Shown one piece after another: positions 1-11,850 of a stretch of DNA of 64,000 nucleotides (its first letter is position 1; every line of letters begins with the position of its first letter). The stretch is from Trematomus loennbergii (taxonomy: Eukaryota; Chordata; Actinopteri; Perciformes; Nototheniidae), in NCBI GenBank assembly GCA_012861695.1, contig JAAOOA010000127.1, forward strand, positions 20,234,255 through 20,298,254. Reading direction: 5' to 3'. The position numbers and the translations under genes are program-made. A model generated the notes under the pieces. It had not been told where the DNA came from, did not search any database, and saw only the letters and a program-made list of their open reading frames with translations.

Positions 1-621
1 ACGATGGCATCCTACGGTAATATTAACAGTATAATATGGTAACCATTAAAGTCTCCTGATATGTGACATTTGTGAGTGCTCCTTCCATCAGCCTCTGTTG
101 ACTTAATACAAAAAGGCAATTGTGAGGAAGGAATCGTGACTGCAGGGCAAACCACAGCACACATCTTGGAGCAGCTCTTTGAGTTTCCTAAATGCTCCCT
201 CAGTTGTCTGCACAAAGCATTTTGGCTGCCCAAGGCATAGAGTTCAATGCTGTTAAGAAATGTGTTTTTCTGCACACACGGGTTTGTTGGCAAGTTGAAT
301 AAGCAGCTTTTATTATGGCTGGATGCACAATGTTTTGTGCGTGAGAGAAACGGTTTACTGTGGCTACTTCTGTCTACAGCAAAACTGTTAAATGATATTC
401 AAATGCCCTGTAGGAATGTTTCCCTCTCTCTCTACATAACAATTTTACATCTATGCTTCTGTACGCTCACTAAAGACTAAATACAGTCAACAAAAGAGAA
501 ATCTGGAGGGCATCCAAGAGTCACTCAACGATGACATAAATGGAGGTTTACATTGAAAAGAGGGAAATGCCAGCAAATGAAATAAATAAGCTTAAGTATT
601 GTCTTTATCCCCTTTCCTCAG
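1..621. other. tjp1 intron, nothing recognised
   Basis: AT-rich sequence ending in the pyrimidine tract and AG at 620-621 that precede the PDZ3 exon. I see no exon, repeat or RNA gene. Confidence 0.6.
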
Positions 622-1406
622 GCCAAGCATGAAGCTGGTGAAGTTTAAGAAGGGGGAGAGTGTGGGGCTGCGTCTGGCGGGGGGGAACGACGTGGGCATC
701 TTCGTAGCCGGCGTGCTGGAGGATAGCCCAGCTGCTAAGGAGGGCCTGGAGGAGGGCGACCAAATTCTCAGGGTGAGATACTTTATGATTTAACAAAGCA
801 AGGGTATGACCTGACCGCCTGAAATCAAGTGGTTGTTTGTGAATGAAGGTGTTGTTAAATTGAGATTGAAATGTCAAAAACTATTTCTATGTTCCTCTCC
901 TACACCCTATATTCATGGTTTGAAACACTGGGTGCTTAAAAATGCCTGTACCTTCAGGCCGGTCTCTTAGCAATGACCCAGAGGGAGCACACACAAAAAA
1001 AACTGTTTCCTCTAGCTGTGTTTGTCCCATTTCCTTAAAGCCATATATCTTACTGTTTGTACCTCCTCCTCCTTTTTACAAGTACAAAGAGAAAAAGAGG
1101 AATAGTTTGAGTTCTTGCAGTGCAGTAAAACCTGCAGTTACCTAGGCAATACTGAGAACATGTAAACCTTTATCAACTTAGAGATTCACACCTCCTGTCA
1201 AGCAGGCTTTGAACAATGAAGCTACTTCTTCACTTAATAGTACTACACTGTTCTGAGGAAAGCTTAATGCAGTAACCTCTGTTTTCCTCAATTCCAGGTA
1301 AATAATGTAGATTTTGCAAACATAATCCGAGAGGAGGCGGTGCTGTTCCTCCTTGACCTTCCTAAGGGTGAAGAGGTCACTATTCTAGCCCAGAAGAAGA
1401 AAGATG
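622..1406 (+). CDS. tjp1: tjp1 PDZ3 exons
   Basis: Two exons (622-772 and 1298-1406) encode the third PDZ domain. The carboxylate-binding loop reads [11 protein letters not shown], followed by [13 protein letters not shown] and EGDQILRV, then VNNVDF and the C-terminal strand [10 protein letters not shown]. In ZO-1 this domain binds JAM-A and packs against SH3-GUK. The 5' exon enters after an AG at 620-621 and leaves at a GTGAGA donor; the second leaves at GTAAGT in phase 1. The 525-bp intron between them shows nothing recognisable. Confidence 0.95.
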
Positions 1407-4400
1407 GTAAGTGAAGTGAGTAAGGAGATGAGGCGAGAGATGACTGGGTTGTTGGTCACAGTGGCCAGAGGTTTTTGACTCGATTTATTCTGTTCAGTGT
1501 ACAGACGGATCGTTGAGTCAGATGTCGGTGACTCCTTCTACATCCGGACGCACTTTGAGTACGAGAAGGAATCTCCGTATGGGTTGAGTTTCAACAAGGG
1601 AGAGGTGTTTCGTGTGGTGGACACCCTCTACAACGGGAAGCTGGGCTCCTGGCTTGCTATTCGCATCGGAAAGAACCACCAAGAGGTGGAGAGGGGGATC
1701 ATCCCCAACAAAAACAGGTAGGGGCGTCCAGACAGATGTGTTTATGAGCTTTAGTTTGAATTGTTTGTCAATTATCTCAAACAGTGATGTGCATGTAGGC
1801 TGCACCAAATAGTTGAAAGACTCATTCATTATGCGGTTATTGAATTATAAATCAACATTTGAAAGCAGCATTATCTTCTTATTTTTTCCGTCTGTTATTC
1901 TTTATAAGCCCGCTATTTCTGTACAGTTGCAGATAAAGATAAGGGTATACTTGTGTTATAAATATTATCAAATGGGCAGAATTAGATTCCAGTAGAGTTT
2001 GTGTAGGATTGTTAACACCTTGTGTGAAAAACAGCATTGTCAGTCAAGTATATAAAAAAAATGAATATGATGTGTTGTAATTTTTAGACTTAATTTAATT
2101 TACTGCAATACTTATTTGCTGGCGTTTATCAAATCAAATCAAATCAAATCAAGTTTTATTTATAAAGCACATTTAAAAGGGATTTATCCTTCAAAGCCCT
2201 AATTTTTGACTGCAGTCTAAAAATATTTTAACATAAAAAAAAATCGTAGTAGTACAGCCCTACACCAGTCAGTAATTTACCTTATTTATGATAAACATGT
2301 TAATATTATCATTGCCATCTAATGTATTTGGTTAATCGCAGTGTTACCTGTGGCAATTGTATGACACATCCATTAGCTTTTGTTACAATACATCTGTTTG
2401 TCAACAGAGCGGAGCAGCTGTCCAGTGTGCAGTACACTCTTCCTAAAACAGCAGGGGGCGACAGGGCCGACTTCTGGAGGTTTCGTGGTCTTCGCAGCTC
2501 CAAGAGGAACCTGAGGAAGAGCCGGGAGGACCTCTCCTCACAGCCAGTCCAAACAAAGTTCCCGGCTTATGAAAGGGTCGTTCTGAGAGAGGGTGAGGAA
2601 TTGATCAATGTCCAATGGCCTATATGTCAACTTGAAATGATAGCTCAGTCTGTTCATATTTTAATATTTCTGTGCAGCTGGTTTCCTGAGACCTGTGGTG
2701 ATATTTGGCCCGATCGCTGATGTTGCCCGAGAAAAAGTCGCGAGAGAAGAGCCCGATCTTTTTGAGCTTGCCAGTATGTTTGCATGCATTATACTGCACA
2801 TACATTATATGTATAACATCAACTGACTACATCTTTGAGTAACTTTCTTAAATCTCTTCAACCTTGTTTTCAGAGAGTGAACCGAGAGATGCAGGAACAG
2901 ACCAACGCAGTTCAGGAATCATTCGTCTTCACACCATCAAGCAGATAATTGACAGAGTGAGTAGGCCTCCTCTACATATGAAATGCATCATAGCTTTGAT
3001 TTTTTTTGTCACTGATATATCCCTATTGTTTTCCTCATGAAGGACAAACATGCTGTCCTGGACATCACCCCGAATGCTGTGGACAGGCTGAACTATGCTC
3101 AGTGGTACCCGATTGTAGTCTTCCTTAACCCTGACACTAAGCAGGGCGTGAAGAACATGAGGACCAGACTGTGTTCAGAGTCCAGGAAGAGCGCCAGGAA
3201 GCTCTATGAGAGAGCCCTCAAACTGAGGAAGAATAATCACCACCTGTTCACCAGTGAGTGTGCAGAGAGTTCAAACACAGAACATTCAATATGCAAACTG
3301 TCTCTTTTGCTCTTAAATCGTATTCTTCAGGAAGTGACTGTGGTTTCATTTGAAAATATTCTCTTTTAGCCACCATCAACATGAACAATATGAACGATGG
3401 CTGGTACGGAGCTCTGAAAGAAACGACCCAGCAGCAGCAGAACCAGCTGGTGTGGGTGTCAGAGGGCAAGGTGAGAGACCCTTTTATATTTTATTTTAAT
3501 GAGCAATATTTCTATCATTCTTTTAGTGTAACTGAGTCACACATGGGATGATCATTTCTTTGCTTTTCTCAGGCTGATGGCACTACAGAGGACGACTTAG
3601 ACATCCATGACGACCGCCTGTCCTACCTGTCGGCCCCGGGCAGTGAGTACTCCATGTACAGCACCGACAGCCGCCACACCTCAGACTACGAGGACACGGA
3701 CACGGAGGGCGGGGCGTACACGGACCAGGAGCTGGACGAGACTCTGAACGACGAGGTGGGTCTGCCCACGGAGCCCGCCATCACCCGCTCTTCAGAGCCC
3801 GTGCGAGAAGACCCGCCCGTGATTCAGGACACCCCTGGTTACCCTGGATACCAGCACCCTGTGCAGCCCGACCCAGCCAGCCGCATAGACCCTGCTGGCT
3901 TCAAGATGGCCGCTCCACAGCAGGTAAAGTTCATTTCTAGCTTTGCAGGCTGTGCTCCTCAGAGAAGGATGAATGGCTTTAAGTACTGCAGCACTGAGGA
4001 ATCGCTCTTTGTGTTCAGTGTTGTGTCCTGACCTTTGTTAAGATTAAATGTCCTTTGCTAAGTTTTTGTACCTGTTTTAGAAGCTACTGGTATGTTATCA
4101 TCTAACCACATTCTCTGGCTGGTGTAAAACTGATTCAGTGTAAGTAAAAAGGTCTGTGTTGGGGTGAGCGGTACTGTGTATGCAGGCTGTGTTATAAATG
4201 TCTCTTAACAATACTTCACAGCAAGAGGAGGCTGCTCAGACGGTGGTAGCGCCCCCTGCTGTTGAGCAGTCTATACAGATTGAGGGTTTGCACCTCGAGG
4301 AGCCGCCTGCTGCAGCCGCAGCTCCTCAGGCTGACTCACTTAGCAGCCCCAGCTCTGCCCCTGAGCTTATTGAACCCCACCAGTCTGGTCCAGAAACAAA

Positions 4401-7400
4401 GGTACCCGCTGTTTCACCAGCCACTCGGACCGGGCCTGGGCCCCAGCCTGCTGTTTTAACTGCCTGTCTTCTCGCACATGCTTTCCACTTGCTCTCTGCA
4501 TGACACGCCCACACTGTGTGCCTCACTGAGCCCACTGTGTGCCTCTGGCTCCCAGAAAATGTGCGACAGACTTGTCCACATGCACCACAGTGGGCTGGGA
4601 GACCAGAAGGACTGGGGCATCTGAGTCTCTGACGCGGGTGAAGACATCCACAGCCAGCCCTAACTGTTGCTCTTACTTCCTTTGCATGGCTCCTAATGTT
4701 TTTGGGTTCCTTTCAGCTTTAACTCTCTTCTGTAGATAAACGATAGTAGCACTTACATTGGCATCGTAATGGTAGATGTGTCATCTGTTGTAGTTTGACG
4801 TTGCATTAGATGCAAATTGAATGTTGGTTGCATGATGAACGCTAACCTGCAGACAGTACTCTTGGTAATGATTTCCCTCAAGCAATTCTCCCCACGGAAT
4901 AACAAACTTACATCAGCACACTGCATTGTGTCTTCTGTTGAGTCGTTTTGTCCGGATATGATGCCAACAAATCAACACTCTTCCATAGGAAGTACTGTAA
5001 CTATATTTGCTGTCTACAGGCTACACATCATATGTTTGAAATGAGGCCTCTCAGAAATGTGCAAATTGCTTGTTTGTTTACTATTTATAAATGTGTTAAT
5101 GTGTAAAACCAAGACATGTCCACATGGATTATTATCATTCTTGAGAGGCATCTTGTCAAACAGGCATTCAGAACAGTTTTTGAACAATGGACAAGGGTTT
5201 GCTTGTGTAATTGCACTTTGAATTGATGTTTGCTTAATTTAATGGTTTGAGGATTTTATTTTCTAATGATTTGGTTATTGTTTCACATCTTCAGTTCTTC
5301 AAGGTTTCAGTATATATTGAACTATTCATCTTGAAATTATTTGTAATCTGGTGTTGGGAAACTATTGTTCTCTGAGTGCTTTCTGTCCTCCATCATGGTG
5401 ATTTGCTGAAACCTCGACATGATGATGATGTAGTGTGTGTTTAATTCAGTGTTGTTTCTTCACAGATGTACAAGAAAGATCTGTACAATATGGAGGACCC
5501 CGTGCGAATCAACCATGGCCTGAAGCAGTCTCTGAGCTACAGTCACCAGCCGCCGTACCAGGACAAACAGCCATACCGTGAATACGACCACCCGCCTTAC
5601 GGATACGACGGCGGCGGCTACACAGAACCAAAGCCTCACAACTCTGACTCTCACCTGCACTACGACAACCGTGTGCCTCATTACAACGAGCAGTGGCCCC
5701 CCTACGACCAGCAGACCTCGTCCCAGCCCGGGGGGGGGTACCAGCCGGGCCACCAGCAACCCATGGCCTACAGCCCCCGCTCCCCCTTTGACGACTGTCC
5801 AGGGCGGGACTACAGCCCCCCTCAGCCGCGCTACGATGAGGCCCCACCAGTGGGCTACGATGGTAGACGCCGCCACAGTAAACCCGGGCCCATTCGTTAC
5901 GACGAGCCCCCACCCCCTCCCCCTGCTGGCTATGACGCCCGCTCTCCTTACGATGCAGAACCACACTGCTTCCCGATTAACTCACCCCGATCGCCGGAGC
6001 CCCCCAAGCAGTATTACAGTGACTCTGGTCTGAGGCCCGCCTACACTCCCGGGCCTCCAAGCAGGGGCTTCAAGCAGGGGATGCACGACCCTATGATGAA
6101 CTCCGAACCTCCACTTCCCCCCATATACCGGAGACCCTGCCCTCCCCAGGTGAGCCAGCGACCACTCCCGGCTCCAAACCCCTCCCTCCTCCGCTGAGGG
6201 AAGACCTGGAAGATGACCCGGCCATGAAGCCGCAGTCGGTGCTGAACAGAGTGAAGATGTTTGAGAATAAACGGTCTGTGTCCATGGACCGCGCTAAAGA
6301 AGTACTAGAATCAGCACTCAGGGTAAAATCCTCACACACAATCAATCATGCATATGCTATTTATTCTATTGGTGTGAATGTATTTAGGTGGTAGACCAAG
6401 TCATGTAATAACTCTACATTCTACACTAATACTGCAACTAATGATAATGTTTCAGTAGCAATGAATCCTTGAATTGTTTTCTAGATGAATTTATAAGTGG
6501 TTTGGTCTACGAAAACTCAGAAAATAGTTACAAATGTCCATCGCAGTCCAAGGTGTTGTCTTGAAATGTCTTGTTTTGTCCGAAACCCAAAAATATCTAG
6601 GTAAATATGATATAAAAAAAAAAGCATATTTTAGAGCCTGAAAACAGCAGTTTGTGCCGTTTGTTGGATGACAAACTATTTAAGTAATTCATTGATAATC
6701 AAAACAGTTGGAGATCCTTCTTTGTTGATAGACTGATCAATAGGTTTACCCCCCCTTGCTACTCTATTTACAACTCTAAGGTAACATTACAGTTACAAAC
6801 ATTGCTAAAGGAAAAAAATAGGGTAGTAAGAGACAGGCAAGTCGTACTCAAGGAGGTAGATAAAGACATAGGAAAATAAAAAAAGATAGCTCAAATCTAA
6901 GCTATGACCTGAACTAAAACTAGTTACTATACTATACTTAGTTAAACTATTAGTTAAACTATAACTAAGAGGACCGTACTTATACTCAATATATATTTAC
7001 CATTAGTGCCTGGTACAAGGTGGGTCATGTTAGGCTAAATGTTAAATTGGAGCATTCATTAGCTGTAACAGAGGTTTAAAAATGTGTTCTTGGATAAGCA
7101 AGTATTTGAAAAGCAGCACGCGAAACCGAGAAAACTCCACAGAGGCCACATTATTTTTCAGCAGCTGCATCAGTCTCAAAAACTGCAGAAATGCAAGACT
7201 TGAAACTGCAAGCTTGTTTTTGTGAGAAAAGCGTCTGCTTTTTGATCGTCTGGCCTGTGAGATGTCAGGCACAGTGCTACATATCCGTGTGCATGCAATT
7301 CATTCATGTGAACAGAACTCTGGATCAGATGCAAGAAGAACTAAAGAGACCTTTGCTTTCCAGCCTGCAGATGTTCCTAAACCTGCGAGTGCACCTGGCC

Positions 7401-10400
7401 CAGTCCTCAAAGCCAACTCCCTCAGCAACCTGGAGCAGGAGAAAAGCACCTATAGGTAAGAGTCCTCACAACACCCCGGCTGCAGAGGAGGCTGAAGGAC
7501 ACTTCAGATCCTGCAAAGGCTCGTTGTTTGAGCTCCACCTAGTGGACACAAGGCGCTGTGCAGCAGGCCAGACTCTGGTGTGGTGTGCAAAGACAAAAAA
7601 ACACATGCAAAGGCCAGTGCTGTGGGCAAATAGTCTTTGAGATCAGAAAATCTTAACTGAGTGAAATGACCCGAAAGTAACTAAGTGGCAGCCATGATAA
7701 GAGCTGGTCAAATTCTCTGAATGCTAAGGAAATGTCCTTCAATGTCTACTTCTTATCACTTTTAGCATAGAATACACGGACCACACTTTTCCTTGCAGCA
7801 TTTAAAGCTACACACCATCCGGCAGTCAATAACATCTGCTGTCACTTTTTAGTAGTACCATTTCATGATTGAGCATTGTGGATTAATTTAGGTGTGATTC
7901 TGTATTTTATAGGAAGAATTTCTTGAATCATACAGCGTTGAGTTTTTACTGTACTAATATTTAATTGTCTTAAATAAATTCAATGGATTTTCTTAGCACC
8001 ACGGTATCTTTTCCTCAAGACTTTTTACCGTTGAGGAGAAGAAAAATAGGCTAGGGAAAGACATAACATGTAATTTTTTTTTAGACTAACTGACAGCAGT
8101 TTCTACCAAGATGACCAGTTCTGCATGTTAGCAGGATCATTGTGAACCTCATTGCTCCCTGCTGTGAGAAGCTCAACACCAGTCTTGTTACAGACCTGAG
8201 CTCCTCACTCTGTCTGGGATGTCCAGATGGTTTTCAGACATATTTCATAAGTTGTTACCAACATTTAGGCTGAAATGACAATCAGGATATATTCCACCGA
8301 AACATTGTCTAGCGAGCTTTAGGCCAGACCCCGCTGTCCGTCCCTGTTGTTTGAGTCTCTGCAGCTGTTTGACTTGTCTCTCTTCCTCTTCAGGGCCCCT
8401 GAGCCACAGAAGCCCCACACTAATAAACCTGGATGACATGATGCGTTCCAACCACTATGACCCAGATGAGGATGAGGAGTACTACAGGAAGCAGTTGTCA
8501 TACTTTGACCGCCGTAGCTTCGACAGCAAGGCCATGGGCCAACCCAGCCCTGGCATCAACCGCTTCCACGACCTTCCCAAACCAGCTCAGCTGTCCTACC
8601 CATACAACAGGTAGAGCCGCGCCTCCTGCCAGCACTGAATAGTCCTGGAGACACACCCGCTGCACACCTTTTAATGTTTGGTTAACCGTCTTCTTTGTGT
8701 CTGCCTGTTGCAGAGTTGAGTCTGCAGAGAAAGTGAGTCCAGTGGAGAAAAGATATGAACCCCTGCCCATAATCAGCCCGTCATCACAGTACGGCCCCCC
8801 CGCGTCCGCCATCCCGCCCAACACACTGCCCAAGCTCAGCCCCAACGAGGGTAAGCTCACACAATTGTTCTTTTTGTCTATAAAATGTTCTTCACAATTA
8901 GTTATACAGCTTTCATTTATTCTTAGGTCAAAGCTAAATGATAAGACACTACACTGAGACATTTATTTTTATTATTTATTGAAAAAAGGATAAATTATAA
9001 TGCAATGTTGTAAATGTAACAACACAGTTTTATTGTGCTTACTGTAAATTAAATGAAAAGCTTAAAATTGAAATTCTACAGTGCAAGGATATAATAGATT
9101 AACAAAGACTATATTTAAGTGACTGTATCCTCCTTGATCCAGTGAACTCCATACCGGAGCCGTTGACCTCTCCCATCCCTAAACCTGAGCTACCGGCGCT
9201 GCGGCCGCCCAGCAGGGACGAGCCAGCACCGGGGGGCTACCTGCCCCCGAGGGGCCTCCCCGACAAACCCCCGGTCAACGGCACTGACACAGCACCGCCA
9301 AAGACCCTGGGCGGTCACGCTCCGACTAGCTACAACCGCTACGTCCCTAAGCCGTACACCAGCACGGCGCGGCCCTTTGAGCGCAAGTTTGAGAGCCCCA
9401 AGTTCAACCACAACCTGCTGCCCAACGACACCCAGCTGAAGACGGAGCTCATCGGGATGGTGGGCAACAGCGGGGGGAAGCCCCAGCTGTCCCCCCAGCC
9501 TCTGGACCACGACAGCGGCCTGGACACCTTCACCCGCACCATGGACAACAGGCCCAAATACCAGCACAATAACATCAACGCCATCCCCAAGGCCATCCCT
9601 GTAAGGTGAGACTGTACACTTTCACATCCAATATGAGCAGGGGGACTACTGAGCCGCTGAAAGACAGAGAGAGACACGTGTTTGTCCACAGGGGGTCCGT
9701 CCTCTCGTCCCTGTCCCATTACTCTCTGCCTACGCATTTATGAGTGATGATGCTGACTTGTGTGCCTCCGTCCCTCAGCCCCAGCACGCTGGACGATGAC
9801 GACGAGGATGAAGGACACACCGTGGTGGCCACCGCCCGGGGGATCTTCAACTGTAACGGAGGGGTCCTGAGCTCCATCGAGACGGGCGTCAGCATCATTA
9901 TCCCCCAGGGGGCCATCCCGAGAGCGTGGAGCAGGAGATCTACTTCAAGGTGTGCCGGGACAACAGCATCCTGCCCCCCTCGACAAGGAGAAAGGTGAGT
10001 CCTCCTTACGTCCTAGAAACAGTCACTGCATCTCAGAGAAAAAACTACATTTAATTGAATGTATATTTGGCTCCATGCATGTTTTTCTAATGAATTTCGA
10101 CATTATATATTATGTTTACACTTTACATCGATACTGCTGTATAATTAAACAAACATAGAACTCTGTCTTTATGAGAAGTAGTATGAAGCTAAAAGCCCTA
10201 AAGAGATGGTACTGAATACATTGCTGATTTATCTGCAAGACTGTAGTTATGTAATTAAAAAAAGCTCTTAAATAAAATAACATCCTTGCCAGGAGATATA
10301 TTTAGAGGACTTTTAAAAATTACCATTAAGCAGCAGGGGAGTATGATAATGTAATTAACCTGGCGGGTCAGTTAACAGTTCGTTCTCAGTCAAGAAGGCC

Positions 10401-11850
10401 TGGCAGCCGTCTCCATGTCGCCTCCTGATTGGCTCGTAAATAATCCTGCGTGCTGATTAAATCCTGCATGTTTGTGGAATTTAAATCTTGTTGTGTCCTG
10501 CAGGAGAAACGCTGCTAAGTCCACTGGTGATGTGTGGCCCGCATGGACTCAAGTTCCTGAAGCCGGTGGAGCTGCGCCTCCCTCACTGTGCGTCTATGAC
10601 CCCTGATGGTTGGTCTTTTGCTCTAAAATCCTCCGACTCCTCGTCGGGTACGCTGTCCTCTGTCCTTCTGGGGTCTTTGGGCTGGCTTTTGTGATTATAG
10701 ACGAAAGTTTCTCAGTGACTGACTCATTTGAATCACTCATTTGTTTTCCATATTCCCTCACTTCTTCTTCATGCATGTGCTGTTTGGAGATTTGAGTTTT
10801 CTTATTTTTTTGCTTGTGAAATGAGGCGCCTTGTTTATTTAACCCTTGGGCTTCTGCATAGAAAAAACATTAAGCGGATTAATAGATTTGAGTCAGTCAC
10901 AGAAAATGTTTCAATTATTTTAAAGTAATTTCGACTGACCTCTCTCAAGCTACATTGCATCACATACGGTCCAAAATCCTCCATTTCTGCTACAATCATC
11001 AGAAGTACAACTGGTGATGAAATTAATGATCAGTCTTTTCCAAAATTGCTATTCTTAAACATGCAAATCAATTTTTTGAGGAGCAACATTCTGTTAAATG
11101 GCGTTGGGTTTTAAGAATAGCTTTTCCTTATGAATGGATAAAACAATCTTGACAATAATAATGTAATAGTAACAATAACAATAATTTATTTTCATTATTT
11201 CTCTCCACTGTTTGAGCTTTGCAATCCTATACACTTTTTTGACTAAAATAAAACTAAAAGAACTTCAAACATGTTTGCAGAGACAACGCTCTATACATTC
11301 TTCTTGCTTGTCAAAACCTGCTGCTCAGATGACTCAGAACTAAAGTTACTCTAGGAAAGGACTTAAGGAGAAAAAAGCCTGAAGCCGTCCGCCTCATGAA
11401 AGATGACACTACATGTAGAATTTCACGTCTGACCACCAGAAAAACACATTTCTATGAGAACTGGTAGTTTGGTGCTTTTACAAAAGCTAACCAGACTCTG
11501 TAACTTGAATCCAACTCATTTGGAAGCATATAAACATGCATGAAGTAACTGAGTTAACATTCATTAAATGGTCCATTAAGCATCAAGTGATTACATGAAG
11601 TCATGATGAGCAAAGGGATTTCATTTCCTGCATTAATGTATGCATTCACTCATCCTCAAATGTGTGTTTCGAGCATCTTCTGTGTATTGTATCTGTTATT
11701 TAAAGAGTAAAGCAGTTCCTCCAGCGGCTGACATCATGTCTCTGTTTCCCTGCAGGTGATCCCAAAACCTGGCAGAACAAATCTCTCCCCGGAGACCCCA
11801 ACTACCTGGTGGGTGCAAACTGTGTGTCAGTGCTCATTGACCACTTCTGA
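622..11850 (+). CDS. tjp1: tjp1 (ZO-1), 3' half of the gene, 17 exons seen, C-terminus complete
   Basis: Tight junction protein 1 is a cytoplasmic MAGUK scaffold that links claudins, JAM and occludin to the actin cortex. Exons read by splice site and phase: 622-772, 1298-1406, 1498-1717, 2408-2592, 2678-2773, 2874-2956, 3043-3253, 3370-3470, 3573-3923, 4222-4401, 5466-6322, 7364-7455, 8394-8610, 8714-8850, 9143-9605, 9779-9994, 10504-10647 and the terminal exon 11756-11850 (TGA at 11848-11850). Domain order is PDZ3, SH3, GUK, acidic region, long Pro/Tyr-rich region, ZU5. The ZU5 separates ZO-1 from ZO-2 and ZO-3, and the C-terminus VLIDHF is typical. The first exon here is internal (phase 2 entry), so the start codon, PDZ1 and PDZ2 are left of the window. 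Four single-base frame breaks lie in otherwise conserved exons and look like sequencing errors. Which teleost paralogue (tjp1a or tjp1b) this is cannot be told. Confidence 0.96.
1498..1717 (+). CDS. tjp1: tjp1 SH3 exon
   Basis: One exon encodes the ZO-type SH3 fold: [19 protein letters not shown], then [23 protein letters not shown] and GIIPNKNR. As in other MAGUKs this SH3 forms an intramolecular unit with the following guanylate-kinase-like domain rather than a classical polyproline binder. It starts in phase 1 (G|TG TAC) and ends in phase 2 before GTAGGG. Confidence 0.95.
2126..2195. repeat. short (AAATC)n-flanked retroelement tail in a tjp1 intron
   Basis: Tandem AAATC units followed by AAGTTTTATTTATAAAGCACATTTAAAAGG. 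The same arrangement (ATCAAATC repeats, then GGTTTTATTTATATAGCACATTTAAAG) borders the LINE 3' end at 25,268 onward. It looks like a minimal 5'-truncated LINE tail lying in the reverse orientation. Confidence 0.6.
2408..3470 (+). CDS. tjp1: tjp1 U5 hinge and guanylate-kinase-like domain exons
   Basis: Five exons (2408-2592, 2678-2773, 2874-2956, 3043-3253, 3370-3470) carry the U5 hinge ([18 protein letters not shown]) and the GUK module: the ERVVLRE entry, [13 protein letters not shown] in place of a true P-loop, then [40 protein letters not shown] and KLYERA. The Gly-rich ATP loop of real guanylate kinases is replaced, as in all ZO proteins, so the domain is a protein-binding module (occludin, alpha-catenin) with no expected kinase activity. 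Phases join cleanly across all five exons. Confidence 0.95.
3573..4401 (+). CDS. tjp1: tjp1 acidic (U6) region and start of proline-rich region
   Basis: Exon 3573-3923 encodes the acidic stretch with [39 protein letters not shown] and [10 protein letters not shown], a regulatory segment next to the GUK domain in ZO-1. Exon 4222-4401 continues in phase 0 with a Glu/Pro/Ala-rich, low-complexity sequence ([20 protein letters not shown]) that varies between species. It ends at AAG|GTACCC. Confidence 0.9.
4402..5465. other. tjp1 intron, 1.06 kb, nothing recognised
   Basis: AT-rich; bounded by GTACCC and TTCACAG. No open frame in phase with the flanking exons and no known repeat is apparent. Confidence 0.6.
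5466..6322 (+). CDS. tjp1: tjp1 large Pro/Tyr-rich exon with an apparent frameshift
   Basis: An 857-base exon, entered after TTCACAG and left at AGG|GTAAAA. It is rich in Pro, Tyr and Arg with many Tyr-Asp pairs, matching the disordered proline-rich tail of ZO-1. The first frame is open from 5466 to a TGA ending at 6197. The conserved segment [20 protein letters not shown] lies further on in the -1 frame. The frame change falls between about 6110 and 6140, where there is a run of six C at 6117-6122. A one-base loss there would explain both frames and fits the other homopolymer indels of this gene. Confidence 0.88.
6323..7363. other. tjp1 intron, 1.04 kb, nothing recognised
   Basis: Bounded by GTAAAA and TTTCCAG. 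AT-rich with short A and C runs. I see no supported feature. Confidence 0.6.
7364..8850 (+). CDS. tjp1: tjp1 actin-binding-region exons
   Basis: Three exons: 7364-7455 ([15 protein letters not shown]), 8394-8610 and 8714-8850. The middle one holds the strongly conserved [20 protein letters not shown] followed by DRRSF; the third contains EKRYEPLP. This region corresponds to the C-terminal segment of ZO-1 that contacts F-actin. Just before the conserved block, frame [12 protein letters not shown] runs into a stop unless one G of the GG at 8431-8432 is extra, which again looks like a one-base sequence error. All splice phases (2 to 2 to 1) agree. Confidence 0.88.
7456..8393. other. tjp1 intron, 0.94 kb, nothing recognised
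   Basis: Bounded by GTAAGA and TCTTCAG; AT-rich. Open frames that start inside the preceding exon are out of phase with it and are not coding. Confidence 0.6.
9143..9605 (+). CDS. tjp1: tjp1 exon before ZU5
   Basis: An uninterrupted 463-base exon with the conserved blocks [39 protein letters not shown] and DSGLDTF, ending PKAIPV. It is markedly GC-rich compared with the introns around it. It enters in phase 1 after GATCCAG and leaves in phase 2 before GTGAGA. Confidence 0.92.
9779..11850 (+). CDS. tjp1: tjp1 ZU5 domain exons and stop
   Basis: Exons 9779-9994, 10504-10647 and 11756-11850 encode an acidic linker ([10 protein letters not shown]), ATARGIF and the ZU5 domain: [55 protein letters not shown] and [18 protein letters not shown]5 of ZO-1 binds the kinase MRCKbeta and is also the fold of netrin receptors and ankyrins. 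Two one-base losses break the frame of the first exon: one C near 9917-9919 and one C in the run at 9974-9979. Each flank translates as conserved ZO-1, so sequencing error is more likely than pseudogenisation. Confidence 0.93.
9995..11755. other. tjp1 last two introns, nothing recognised
   Basis: Introns 9,995-10,503 and 10,648-11,755 flank the ZU5 exon at 10,504-10,647. They are AT-rich and hold no feature I can support. Confidence 0.55.

Noticed and set aside
4456..4739. Possible cryptic tjp1 exon after 4,401
   Set aside because: No acceptor/donor pair in phase and no resemblance to ZO-1; treated as intron.
5460..6033. Long antisense and +1-frame open frames over the large tjp1 exon
   Set aside because: They are shadows of a GC-rich proline-rich exon whose sense frame is clearly ZO-1.
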